A program made the translations under genes and the position numbers. A stretch of 64,000 nucleotides of DNA from Taxillus chinensis (Eukaryota; Streptophyta; Magnoliopsida; Santalales; Loranthaceae): positions 45,800,249 to 45,864,248 of the forward strand of contig CM042087.1 of NCBI GenBank assembly GCA_023512835.1, given 5' to 3'. Of this stretch, positions 1-10,227 are shown in pieces (positions within the stretch are counted from its first letter, which is position 1; each line of letters opens with the position of its first letter). The notes under the pieces are model-generated. The model was not told the origin of the DNA and searched no databases. It was given only the letters and a program-made list of their open reading frames with translations.

Positions 1-954
1 GAAGCGGGGGGGAGCAACAATGTCTGGGGTTGCCTTGCGGGCTTGAGGGATTGAAGTTAACGAAATGTGAGAAGCTTGGGAAGTTGCCGAGTGACATGCA
101 CAACCTCACTTCTCTTCGGTGGCTGGAGATCTCGGATTCCACGAGGCTGTCTTGTCTCCCAGAGATGGGTTTCCCATCCAACCTGGAATCATTGAGTATT
201 ACGAATTTCGAATTGCTCACGTGCCTATCATCATCCTCCTCCTCCTCCTCCATGGGGGGGGAATGGATTGCCGCTACCGCACTCGCTTAAACTTTTGCGT
301 ATTGAGAATTGTAAGAATCTGGAGTCATTAGTAAGCGCCGCTTTTACTTCTGCAGACTCCTTCCCCTCCCTTAAGTTTTTATATTTACGTGATTGTCCAA
401 AATTGAAATCCCTGCCGGAGTGCATACACCGTCGTCTCAAGCATCTGGAGATAACAGGCTGCCAGAATCTGGGGAAAATCCCCTTCTCCGTCCACCATCT
501 TCCCGCTCTTAAATATTTGATGATTGATGGTTGGCCTGCGGGCCTCCTTTCCATTCAACTGGGCGGACCAAACCCAAACTCACTCCCCTCACCCAGTCTT
601 CGCATTGAGGGTGTTGCAGGCACCACCATGACCCCCAATGACGAGCAGCTCTTCAGTGTTCCGTTGCCTTCCTCCTTAACTTTTCTGGAGATATCTAAAT
701 TCAAAAACTTATCGCCGGAGGCCTTTCAAAACCTCACCTCTCTCGCATATCTATATATCAGGGATTGCCCTGGTTTGACATCCATCCCGGACCAGTGGCT
801 GCCTCCATCGCTCCTCTCTTTGTGCATCTGGCGTTGTCCGCTGTTGGCTCACGAATTCGAAAAGGGGAAAGGACGATATTGGCCCAAAGTTAAGTTCATT
901 CCTCTTGTCGAGATCGATGATCGTTCCATATTTGACCTTGAAGAAGAAGAATAA
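1..954 (+). CDS. CNL copy 1: 3' LRR part, cut by window edge and frame-shifted
   Basis: This is the C-terminal leucine-rich-repeat part of a CC-NBS-LRR immune receptor; the rest lies left of the window. The first frame (codons from base 3) runs to a stop at 288-290 and reads GLPCGLEGLKL, then a serine run. The next frame (268-954) continues the LRR with MPLPHSLKLLRIENC and ends in an acidic LEEEE tail. The switch falls at a run of eight Gs (254-261); one G fewer would join the two frames. CNL copy 2 shows the same break at 7201-7208. LRR units such as L..L.I..C..L are visible throughout. Either the protein now ends at 290, or the extra G is a sequencing or homopolymer artefact. The family call is firm; whether this copy works is not. 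Confidence 0.8.
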
Positions 955-1937
955 GAAGAAGTGTAATGGAAGCGATTCAACCGAGAGGGTATGTCTCACT
1001 TCTTATTTCCGCCAACAACACTACGTATTTTATGCTTTCATATAATTATAAAATTATAATCTCTAATTATCATTTACTTATAAAATAGGGACTGATGAGC
1101 TGCCCTGGCGCTAAGGATAATTGTGGGATTCATAGGATGGTCATTACTGTGAAAATTACCATTTAGTCATCACTCACTTTTTTTTTTGAGCTGCTGCTTA
1201 GTTTCAATCTTTGTTTATAGGTTTACCTTCTCTTTATCTCCTTGAGTAATTTTCGTTTACAATTGCACTTTCCTCAAATGAGAATTTATATCAGAGATTA
1301 AATTGGTGTCTGAAATTGGAACTACATTTTTCTTAAACTTTAAGTTATCCATACCATTACATCTTTAATTAGTTTCAATATCAAAGAAATGTCTCAAACT
1401 TGAATTTTTAAAATTCTTGTCTAGGTAATTTATAATGAGATCTAAATTTTTGAGTCTGCTCCTAATATTTTCAGTTATATAGGGATTGCTGATTATGGGA
1501 GTGAAGTGTAAAATTTTGTTTTTGCGTTGATGGTGACCCAATATAGTTAGCAGTATTTACTATATTTTTTTTAGTTAATTAAAATGTCTTTCTACACTCC
1601 CAAAGTGGATACCACTTCCTGAAGTACTTTGTTGCCAAACCCATACAATTTAATACCAATACATTTTTTTTATTAGACTTTGATTGATTTTTTTAATTAA
1701 CTATGACTGATTTGTTTAAGACTTTTAGAAGACTAGCTTGGACCCTCACTCAAAATATCTTTCGGTGAAACTCAAAATTTCTAATGGAACTTGATTTCTA
1801 CGTTCCTGGAAATTTCCCTATTTCATGGAAATGCATGTAGTGACAAAATATCTTTCGTCCTTCTCTCTCTTTTTTTTTCTCTCTCTTTCTCTCTCTTGGT
1901 AAGTAAATTTGACATCTCTTTGTTTGTGGAAGCACAG
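955..1937. other. 3' flank of CNL copy 1, AT-rich, no gene seen
   Basis: This non-coding stretch matches the flanks of the other CNL copies. The part just after the stop resembles 7976-8330, and 1000-1750 resembles 50995-51500. It ends in a long CT/T-rich tract (about 1858-1900) that could be the polypyrimidine tract before the WD40 exon at 1938. Confidence 0.6.
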
Positions 1938-2143
1938 CAATATGGGGCTGCGGTGATGCATATATCTTTGTAGGCGGTAGAGCAGTTGATGTGATATCGT
2001 CAGCTCGTAAGGTGCTAATTACAACATTTCAAAGTCCGCATCAGTCATCAATTCAATGTCGGTTTGCCACACACCCTTCGCAAGCTGGGATTTTGGTTGG
2101 AGCCACCAGTAGAGGCCAGGTTTATGTCTGGAGATCTTTCTAG
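1938..2143 (+). pseudogene. C-terminal exon of a WD40-repeat protein (WDR76/DRS1-like), remnant
   Basis: A frame opens after a CAG acceptor at 1935-1937 and runs 67 codons from 1940 to TAG at 2141-2143. It reads IWGCGDAYIFVGG, then VDVISSARKVL, TTFQSPHQS, CRFATHPSQAGIL and finally GATSRGQVYVW. From memory of the family, this order (VDVIS, LQSPHMSAIPCRF, HP, GATSGGQVYVW) is the extreme C terminus of WDR76/DRS1-type WD40 proteins. A pyrimidine-rich tract precedes the acceptor. No upstream exons are recognisable in the 1 kb back to CNL1, so it is most likely a stranded last exon. A paralogous copy lies at 58197-58405. The exon frame is intact; the identity is from memory, not a search. Confidence 0.6.
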
Positions 2144-2999
2144 GAGATTCTCAAGGAGAAAAATATCCTTAGGTGGTTTTAGAATATGTAAACAATATGT
2201 TGTACTCTTTGTTTTCTTATATTTACTATAACCCATTTTGTATAGGTATTTTGCATGTGTTTATTCTTTTTTTGGTGTTTTAAATCTGTTTAATGTATTT
2301 TAAAGTGTCTTGGGAGCAAAATGAAGCAAAAAATGAGCTAATTAGAAAAAAAAATAGAGATATTCATCATTGGTTGACTGTGGTGGACCAAAGTTATTCT
2401 AAACTCTGTATCAATTGCTTTTTATTGGTTGTGGTGGATTATAGTCTAAACTAGTAAACTGGCTGAGGCTGAACGTAGCCTGCCTTAGAAATGCAACATG
2501 CTGCTCAATTTCGAAAAATTATTTTTTTTGCTATACAATTCTGATAGACTTTAAATCGATCTTGTTTTGCTCATATTTTAAAAATATAATTGTTCTCTAA
2601 TGCCATGTCATTGAGTTTAGAATTTCCAAACACAAAAAATGTTATATTTGAATTCTTGATCATTTTATTTATTTATTTAGGTATTTATTGTATTTTTGAG
2701 AAAAAATATATATAAGGTGAGTGGGAGGAAACATTTTGAATAGTTTTCTATATATAAATCTTAGTTAAGATTAGGAAAACAATTATATATAAGAATGAAA
2801 ATTAGTATTTTAAATATTTTTATTTTTATTTTTAAAAATCCTAATTAAATTATATAAAATATATTTTTCTATCTCTTTTTTACTTTAATCAAATAACCTT
2901 TTTTGCTCCCATAAATTCTTTGGAAACTTTTTCTATACCTACCATTCTACCAATATAATTTAATAAATTATATAAAATTATTGCATGGTCCTCTTCACT
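2144..2999. repeat. Spacer segment shared by the tandem units, no gene
   Basis: AT-rich non-coding DNA. The block 2215-2460, which includes the phrase ATCAATTGCTTTTTATTGG, recurs at about 25055-25290 and 58500-58700. The alignment with 58500-59290 continues nearly to the end of this stretch, so the spacer duplicated together with the CNL gene. Confidence 0.6.
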
Positions 3000-3647
3000 T
3001 TAGGAGTCCCAACTGCAAGACAATGAATGCGTTTGAAACAATGGCACTCATATCGCTTGCTACAAACGAAATGCTTTCTGCGCTTAGTATTTTCCGTGCA
3101 TAGTATTTTCACTTGCTACGTGCTTTCCGTGCATATCATAGTATTTTACGATTTTTTTTTTAAATTTTAAAAAATAAACTTATATAGAAAATCTTCAAAA
3201 CTCACAAAAACACGTGACGTGCCCCTTAATAACAATGGGGTCGCGACAAGTGTCACTGCCATTTTCAGAGTGAAACTAAAATGACTAGCTGGAATAGTAG
3301 AAAACCATAACATAACAATTAAAGCATTTTACCGCTTCGTCACAGACGAGTACAAGTTTACGACGACATTTCGTCAAAAAAAATGAGAAACATGTCGGGC
3401 CCAGCCCAGGCCTACCCATATGAATAATATGGAATATGGAACCCCACTCCACCCACGCGGGACACTCCATTATTGTGGAAATAGTAATGCTTTCCGTTCA
3501 TTCACATGTTTTTCTATTCATTCAATTCAATCACTCGTTCTTTTTAAAAAAATTTCAACCACATATGTTATGTCTTTTGTTTCTCCACTCCTCTGCTCTG
3601 ATTCTCCACTCACACCAAATTAGTAACGCAAACCAGAAAATCCCAAG
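3000..3647 (+). promoter_or_regulatory. Upstream region of CNL copy 2, conserved with CNL copy 4
   Basis: The DNA 5' of the start codon is closely shared with 61350-61781 before CNL4, including a block around 3215-3370 rich in CACGTGACG-like and TGACA motifs. Only the last roughly 200 bases are shared with CNL3. The start context is AAGATGG. The final 40 bases before the ATG (ACACCAAATTAG...AATCCC) are nearly invariant in the three copies and probably form the 5' UTR. No transcription start can be fixed from sequence alone. Confidence 0.5.
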
Positions 3648-6600
3648 ATGGAAGTCGCCTCGATATTTCTGTCTCCGTTGTTGGAGGTGCTGTTCAACAG
3701 ACTAGCTTCTCGCGAGCTGCTCGAATTTACGACGCGACAAGGAATCCATCCCCGCCTCAACAAGTTGAAAGACAATCTCAAAATGATTGCCAAAGTGATT
3801 ACCCACGCCGAGAATATGCTGTTCCGAGAGACGGAGGTTGATGAGTGGTTGGAGGAACTCAGGGACTGGGCTTACGATGCCGATGACTTCTTGGATGAAG
3901 TCAACACCAGAGCTATGCAAGAAGAGGAGGCCAGGCGCAACAACACCACCAGCAGCTCTATTTCTGTCACCACTTTTACGCTTGCTATTGTTAAAACGGC
4001 ACGTGATCTGGGTTCTAGATTCAAGTATTCAAAGGACGTGGATGAGCTCAACAGCCGTTTGGACGCTATTTCTGAACGGATGCATAAGATGCATAGCCTC
4101 ACGAAGATGACTGCCACTGACAATACATCCACACCACCACTGCCAATGTTCCAAAGACCATTGGAAGCCACCGCGCATGCGTTTGATGCTCGGGTATTCG
4201 GAAGGGAGCAAGAAAAGGAGAAGATAATTGAACAGTTAAAAAGCAGCAGGGACGCAGATGTGGAGGTGATTCCCATTGTTGGCATGCCAGGCGTCGGCAA
4301 GACAACCTTGGCTCGTCACGTCTTCCACTCCGTGCAGCAGCAGCAACAACAACCGTCAATTTTTGATATTAACGGCTGGGTATGCGTCTCAGACGATTAT
4401 GATGTGAACAGAATCACCAGGGATATTCTTGAGTCATTCACTTCCCGAACCTACGATTTGAGGGGACTGAATCAACTTCAGTCTAAACTCAAGGAAGTCT
4501 TAGGAGGGAAAAGGTTCCTACTTGTATTGGATGACGTGTGGACCAGGAATTACTGTGATTGGAATGATCTGCTATCCCCATTCGGAGTGGGAGCACTGGG
4601 GAGTAAAATACTAGTCACAACTCGGGACGACAGAGTGGCTTCCATGATGCAAGCTGATCTCCCCAACAAAATTCATCACCTGGGAACCTTATGCGACGAT
4701 GATTGTTGGTCAGTATTTTTGCAACATGTGGTTGCTAAAAGACGTCCCGTTTTCGAATCAGAGGCAGAGTGTTTCCGTGTGAAAATTTTGGAAAAGTGCA
4801 AAGGCCTTCCGTTGGCTGCCAAATTACTTGCTGGGCTTTTGCGCGGCGAAAGTCCAGGCCAGGGTTGGGAGGCTAAATTAAACAGCAGCATCTGGGATGT
4901 ATCGGAAAATGATGTTGGGTTATCACGAAGAAAGGGAAATAGTATGCTTCCAGTTGTAATGTTGAGTTACTTTCATCTTCCGCCGCGGTTGAAACGTTGT
5001 TTTTCCTATTGCTCTGTGATCCCAGAGGACTACGAATTTGGGGAAGAGGAGGTCGTGATGATGTGGATAGCTCAAGGTTTAGTTTTGGCAGAAGGAGGTG
5101 AACAGGTAGAGGTCACAGGTGCTAAATATTTTCGTGAATTAGTGTGTCGATCACTTTTCCAACCGTCGCCCAACAATCCGTCTAAATTTCTCATGCACGA
5201 CTTGATTAATGAAATGGCTGAAATCGTAGCCGGTAAGTCATGTTTCAAGTTTGATGGAGTTCCTAAAATAGATAGCAGCACCGTAAAAGGTCGTTATTCG
5301 TCGTATCGCAATTTTAGTGGACTCAAAACGGAATTTGAGGCCTTTGAAACGACAATATATTTGCGGGAATTCCAATCATTTCGCCATTCCAATCTTTTAA
5401 CAAGTTATGTTCCATTCGAATTGTTGATGAAATTGAAATATCTTCGGGTGCTTCGCTTGAGTGGGTATTCCTCCGTCCGAGAACTTCCCGGGGACATTGG
5501 TGATCTAATACATCTAAGGCTTGTTGACCTTTCGAACACTTTTATCATAGAATTGCCGGAATCAACTTGCCGCCTTTATAATTTGCTGGCATTAAGATTA
5601 CAAGGGTGTCCAAGACTTAGGACCCTGCCTGCTGAAACGAGGAAGCTAGTAAATTTAAGGAATCTTGATTGCTCTGGTGTAAATATGTTGGAAGCCATGC
5701 CAGTGGAAATGGGCAAACTTACTTGCCTCCAAAAGCTGTCTAATTTCATTGTGGGCAAAGGGTTAGGGCAGGGCGTTGGTGAATTGACGGGTTTATCACA
5801 TCTCAAAGGGAGTATCTCAATTTCATTTCTTGAAAACGTTCGCGATTCTAAAGAGGCCAAAGAAGCCAAGTTAATAAGTAAAGAAGGCCTACAGTCATTG
5901 GAATTAAAGTGGAATTGTGGTGATGGTGATTTACAAGGCACAGTCCTTGCGGAGTTGCAACCACACAAACATTTGGAAAAACTAATTATCAATGGCTACG
6001 GTGGTCTTCGGTTTCCTGGTTGGGTGGGGGATGATAGTTTCTCAAAAATGAGGGTGATAGAGATAGCAAATTGTGGAAAGTGCACCTCATTGCCACCGGT
6101 GGGAAAGCTTCCGTTTTTGGAAGAAATTAAAATTCGAAATATGGCTGGTATAGAATGCGTGGGGGAAGAATTTTATGGGAAGGAGGGAGGAGCTTTTCCG
6201 TCACTGAAGATTTTGAAATTTGAGTTTATGAAGAATTGGTCCACCTGGTCGTATCCGGCTGCTGGAGGCTGTCGTTTTGCTTGTTTGCAAGAGCTTCATG
6301 TTGTAGGTTGTCCAAAACTATTGTTGTTCTTACCAGTTGGCATAAATGTACAGAAATTAAATGTTATAAAATGTGATGAATTGTTGATTGCACTTCCAAG
6401 GCATTCTATCTTAGAGCTTAATATTAGAGAATGTAAAGTGGAATTGATGGAGTGTTTAGAGGATGATGGAGATGCAAGTGAATTGCTGCCGTCAGTAACT
6501 AGCTTGAATATTGAGGAGGTGGATGTGGTAGAAATTGTTGGATCTGCAAGGGCGAGAATGAATATTATTAGTAATAAAGATGTTGTGGAGGCTCATCACC

Positions 6601-7238
6601 AAATGATTAAGCTCGACTCCCTTACTGCCTTGGAGATCACAAACATTCCAAAGCTCACGTATCTTCCGGGAGTAGTTCTACAGGGGCTGTCGAAGCTCGA
6701 AAAATTGGAGATTCGTAGTTGTAAAGAACTGAAATCACTGTGGAAGATGGGTGATGGGGAGATGGAGATTGGGGGATTAATTTTTTTAGAGAAACAAAAG
6801 TCTCACTTTCTGAAATCCCTCCGTGACCTGGATGTGGGAGGATGCTGCCAACTTGTTTGCTTGGTCGCACAAGGTGGTGAACAAGACGATGACACGAACA
6901 GAGACACAGACATATCCGGTGAAGAAGAAGAAGAAGAAAAAGAAGAAGAGAAGCTGAGGAAGCAACAATGTGTGGGGTTGCCTTGCGGGCTTGAGAGCTT
7001 GAAGTTATGGAAATGTGACAAGCTGGAGAAGCTGCCGAGTGACATGCACAACCTGACTTCTCTTCGTAGTCTGGATATCAAGCATTGCAAGAGGCTGTCT
7101 TGTCTCCCAGAGATGGGTTTCCCATCCACCCTGGAATCATTGAGTATTACGAATTGCGAATCGCTCACTTGCCTATCATCATCATCATCATCATCCTCCA
7201 TGGGGGGGGAATGGAATGCCGCTACCGCACTCGCTTAA
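3648..7238 (+). CDS. CNL copy 2: CC-NBS-LRR disease-resistance protein (RPP13-like), 1196 aa
   Basis: Intracellular immune receptor that senses pathogen effectors and switches with ADP/ATP. Residues 1-150 form an Rx-type coiled-coil domain; the EDVID-like site is DADDFLDE (77-84). NB-ARC motifs in order: P-loop GMPGVGKTT (212-220), RNBS-A GWVCVSDDYDV (243-253), kinase-2 KRFLLVLDDVW (288-298), RNBS-B GSKILVTTR (318-326), GLPLA (386-390), RNBS-D CFSYCSVIPEDY (451-462) and MHD (516-518). The kinase-2 tryptophan fits the CNL rather than the TNL class. LRRs fill residues 560-1196. Oddities are a polyglutamine run after the P-loop, an acidic GEEEEEE stretch (about 1085-1100) and a serine run near the end. 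The single uninterrupted exon is usual for this group. The start is the first ATG of a frame conserved in copy 4. The frame ends early at a G-run (see 7216-7975). Confidence 0.92.
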   Translation: MEVASIFLSPLLEVLFNRLASRELLEFTTRQGIHPRLNKLKDNLKMIAKVITHAENMLFRETEVDEWLEELRDWAYDADDFLDEVNTRAMQEEEARRNNTTSSSISVTTFTLAIVKTARDLGSRFKYSKDVDELNSRLDAISERMHKMHSLTKMTATDNTSTPPLPMFQRPLEATAHAFDARVFGREQEKEKIIEQLKSSRDADVEVIPIVGMPGVGKTTLARHVFHSVQQQQQQPSIFDINGWVCVSDDYDVNRITRDILESFTSRTYDLRGLNQLQSKLKEVLGGKRFLLVLDDVWTRNYCDWNDLLSPFGVGALGSKILVTTRDDRVASMMQADLPNKIHHLGTLCDDDCWSVFLQHVVAKRRPVFESEAECFRVKILEKCKGLPLAAKLLAGLLRGESPGQGWEAKLNSSIWDVSENDVGLSRRKGNSMLPVVMLSYFHLPPRLKRCFSYCSVIPEDYEFGEEEVVMMWIAQGLVLAEGGEQVEVTGAKYFRELVCRSLFQPSPNNPSKFLMHDLINEMAEIVAGKSCFKFDGVPKIDSSTVKGRYSSYRNFSGLKTEFEAFETTIYLREFQSFRHSNLLTSYVPFELLMKLKYLRVLRLSGYSSVRELPGDIGDLIHLRLVDLSNTFIIELPESTCRLYNLLALRLQGCPRLRTLPAETRKLVNLRNLDCSGVNMLEAMPVEMGKLTCLQKLSNFIVGKGLGQGVGELTGLSHLKGSISISFLENVRDSKEAKEAKLISKEGLQSLELKWNCGDGDLQGTVLAELQPHKHLEKLIINGYGGLRFPGWVGDDSFSKMRVIEIANCGKCTSLPPVGKLPFLEEIKIRNMAGIECVGEEFYGKEGGAFPSLKILKFEFMKNWSTWSYPAAGGCRFACLQELHVVGCPKLLLFLPVGINVQKLNVIKCDELLIALPRHSILELNIRECKVELMECLEDDGDASELLPSVTSLNIEEVDVVEIVGSARARMNIISNKDVVEAHHQMIKLDSLTALEITNIPKLTYLPGVVLQGLSKLEKLEIRSCKELKSLWKMGDGEMEIGGLIFLEKQKSHFLKSLRDLDVGGCCQLVCLVAQGGEQDDDTNRDTDISGEEEEEEKEEEKLRKQQCVGLPCGLESLKLWKCDKLEKLPSDMHNLTSLRSLDIKHCKRLSCLPEMGFPSTLESLSITNCESLTCLSSSSSSSSMGGEWNAATALA

Positions 7239-7975
7239 AGACTTGCATATATGTGGGTGTAATAATCTGGGGTCATTAGTAAGCGCCGCTTTTACTTCTG
7301 CAGACTCCTTCCCCTCCCTTGAATCATTAACTATATATGATTGTCCAAAATTGAAATCCCTGCCGGAGTGCATACACCGTCGTCTCAAGTATCTGGCGAT
7401 AACAGGCTGCCAGAATCTGGGTGAACTCCCCATCTCCGTCCACCATCTTCCCGCTCTTGAATATTTGAGGATTGTTGGTTGGCCTGCGGGCCTCCTTTCC
7501 ATTCAACAGAGCGGCCCAAACCCAAACTCACTCCCTCCCAACTTACGCCGTCTTGACATTGAGGGTGTTGCTGGCACCATGACTCCCAATGACGAGCAGC
7601 TCTTCAATGTTCCGTTGCCTTCCTCCTTCACTTTTCCGTGGATTTCTAAATTCAAAAACTTATCGCCGGAGGCCTTTCAAAACCTCACCTCTCTCCAAGA
7701 ACTATATATCTCGGATTGCCCAGGTTTGACATCCATCCCGGACCACTGGCTGCCTCCATCGCTTCTCTCTTTACGCATCCTGGCATTGTCCGCTGTTGGC
7801 ATCCATCCCGGACCAACTGCTGCCTCCATCGCTTCTCTCTTTAGGAATCAGTGGTTGTCCGCTGTTGACTCCCCATTTCACAAAGGGGAAAGGACGATAT
7901 TGGCCCAAAGTCAAGTTCATTCCTCATGTCCTGATCGATTATCGTTCCATATTTGACCTTGAAGAAGAAGAATAA
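7216..7975 (+). pseudogene. Detached C-terminal LRR part of CNL copy 2
   Basis: This region continues the LRR of CNL2 in the +1 frame: MPLPHSLKDLHICGC, then repeats closely matching copy 1 (268-954). It is separated from the main frame by an eight-G run at 7201-7208; seven Gs would restore a single reading frame. A second break is a direct duplication of roughly 70 bases (about 7729-7868). Past it the ancestral frame (GKGRYWPKVKF, LEEEE) resumes and ends in TAA at 7973-7975, while the current frame ends at 7956. The ancestral protein was therefore some 240 residues longer. As read here the receptor stops at 7238, and these codons are untranslated or belong to an erroneous assembly. Confidence 0.75.
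7729..7868 (+). repeat. Direct tandem duplication inside the CNL2 LRR end
   Basis: The phrase GACATCCATCCCGGACCA, followed by CTGCCTCCATCGCTTCTCTC and TTGTCCGCTGTTG, occurs twice in a row with small differences. It is present once in copies 1 and 3. The added length is not a multiple of three and shifts the frame. Confidence 0.75.
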
Positions 7976-8849
7976 GAAGTGTAGTGGAAGCGATTCAAAG
8001 AAGAAGAATAAGAAGTCACTTTTTATTTCCGCCAACAACACGTATTTAATGCTTTCATATAATTATAAAATTATTATCTATAATTATCATTTACATGAAA
8101 TAGGGACTGATGAGCTGCCCTGCCGCTAAGGAAAATTATCTCCTTAGTTTCAATCTCGCATTGTTTATAGGTTTACCTTTTCTTTATCTCCTCGAGTAAT
8201 TTTTGTTTACAATTGCACTTTCCTCAAATGAGAATTTATATCATTTAACAATTTTTTCTCCTTTAGTGAGTGATGCAGTGATTAAAATGGTGTCTGAAAT
8301 TGGAACTGCATTTCTTTTGAAACTTTAATTTTTTTAAATACTAATCAAACAAAATTAATTTAATTAATGATTAAAAAACCAATTTACTTAAAATAATAAT
8401 GAAAATAAATTATGGAAATAAGTCAACAAAAATAATAAAAAAGATTTATACATTTCTTAATAAAATAAAGTCAACAAGAAAATATAATAACTTTTTTTAA
8501 AATACTCAAATTATAAATAAACGTATAATACCTTAAAATTATATCTTAAAACATGCCAACATGTATAAGTAAAAAAAATTATTTTTATCAAAGTAACTAT
8601 CATTTAAATTTAAACAAATTCAAATATGAACCATAATTGTTTTAATCTATTTCTGAATGGGGGTAAGACACTCTTCAAAAGGGAAACAAATGAATTTGAC
8701 CTGGATTTGATGCTACCCAACAACCAAACCCCAATTGCATCCTAATCGGGTGTTGCAACGGCAGCTCTTGATTTCTTTCATAGTGATCCAGTCCCCCCAA
8801 AGAAATTTGTTCTACCGAGGCCTTGTTTTGTACCACAACATTTGATAAT
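7976..8849. other. 3' flank of CNL copy 2, AT-rich, no gene
   Basis: 7976-8330 matches the flank of copy 1. 8330-8650 is very AT-rich low-complexity DNA. No coding region or complete element is seen. Confidence 0.5.
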
Positions 8850-9319
8850 TTGATTCTTGATGTTGAACGAGCTCAAAACGCCCCAAATCGAAGGCTCCAA
8901 GCTTCCTTCTCTTTCTCTCTCTAAGCTCTCCAACGTAGACGCAGAAACGCTGAAACGTAACGTGAAAGCTCTCTTTCCTCCTATTTATATTTCTGCGATC
9001 AATCGACCTAGTCAACCATTGACCCAGTCAATAATTGACCTCCAAGGTCCCGAACTCCAAATTGAGTCAAACTACGGTCAAAACGCTCGAAATGACGAGC
9101 ACAATACTAGACTGATATTATTACACTCAAATGACCGCTCAAACGCAAAGTCAACCAATAGACCCCGAAAAGTCAACAATCGGGTCAAACGGGGCCCCAA
9201 CTCGGAATCGGGCCCAAGTACAGTCAAAATGCTCATATCGACGCCTACACTACTGTCCAGATAGTTACATTCCCATAAAATGACTATCTCTCAAAACTAC
9301 CCGAATACGAGTCTTTACA
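8850..9319 (-). repeat. Truncated LTR of the element C (Tekay-like) family
   Basis: About 470 bases match the last part (on the + strand) of the element C LTRs and of the solo LTR at 38732-41156. The match includes GTCAACAATCGGG, CTCGGAATCGGGCCC and the terminal GAGTCTTTACA at 9309-9319. The beginning of the LTR is missing. A reversed TATA box (CTATTTATA, 8981-8989) marks the promoter of this minus-oriented LTR. It resembles the solo LTR more than element C itself. Confidence 0.8.
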
Positions 9320-9800
9320 GAATTAGTTGAAAATGACTCCTGAATCGTCGAAATCGGACTCGATTGATCAAGATATGATCAAAACAGTATCAACGGTCTG
9401 GATCGGCTAATGATGTGGGCGCCGGAGCTGTTGCTGGAACGTCACCGAACTGTCTCCATCGACGGAACATGTGTCGTCTTCTCAGGCGAGGTGGTACTAT
9501 AGATGCCGGTGTTGACCCAAACTTTGACCGCCTCTACAGAGTTCGTTTTAGCTCCGTTTTCAATGCCGTCTTCACCGTTGGACTCGTAGCGTTGTGTTCT
9601 ACGTGACTGTGTTCTCAAAACGGGTTTTTGGTCACCTTGAATTTCTCCGGTCACTTTGGAAATCTTGCGTCCGTTGTCGATGCCGTCTACACCGTTAGAC
9701 TCGCAACGGCCCGATCTATAAGTCTCTGCCGTTCAAAATGAAATCCGGGCAGGTTGAATTTTCCTGGCCACTGAAAAACCCCTCTATTTCTCCTCCACTG
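9320..9800. other. Unassigned repeat-like stretch
   Basis: No convincing gene. A GCCGTCTWCACCGTTRGACTCG-like phrase occurs twice (about 9567 and 9686), and a related phrase lies in the variable part of the solo LTR near 39900. This may be a degraded retroelement internal or LTR segment. Confidence 0.35.
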
Positions 9801-10193
9801 GCTCCGATACCACTTTGTTGGGATTGCAAACACACACACATGCAAAGATCGAAGGAAACAAGAGGATTTAACGTGGTTCGGCAAGGTGCCTACGTCCACG
9901 GGAGAAGGGGCCGGTTTTACTATTCCTCTCCGGCAACTCGCCGGAGGATAATATACAAGAGGACTCTCTTTCTTCTCTCTTATTATCTCACAATAAGGCA
10001 TGGATCTTAATTCCATTTTACAACACATATATATAGATTAAATTCTAGCTTTCTCCACCATGGCTGCTGTCCACCATGGCTGTTGCCGTCCAAGACCAAG
10101 CTGCCCACCGGAGTTGAAGAAGCTGCAAGACACCGGGTTTGAAGAGCTGCACAGACACGGTCCATGACTCCCTAATTGGGAGTGGCCCCTACA
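9801..10193 (-). repeat. Copia-like LTR fragment with adjacent primer-binding site (minus)
   Basis: GCTCCGATACCA (9801-9812) is a one-mismatch reverse complement of the initiator tRNA-Met primer-binding site. It sits next to TGTTGGGATTGC (9816 on), a typical LTR start. The AACGTGGTTCGGC phrase near 9870 is common in plant copia LTRs. The far end is placed near CCTACA (about 10193), where the WD40 fragment begins. No internal coding part remains except perhaps the unassigned stretch to the left. Confidence 0.55.
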
Positions 10194-10227
10194 GTGACTA
10201 CGCTATATATTCTCTCTCTCAACCACT

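Noticed and set aside
7195..7240. Programmed ribosomal frameshift joining the two CNL2 frames
   Set aside because: There is no precedent in this gene family and no clear slip-plus-structure signal. A homopolymer indel is the simpler account, though it remains testable.
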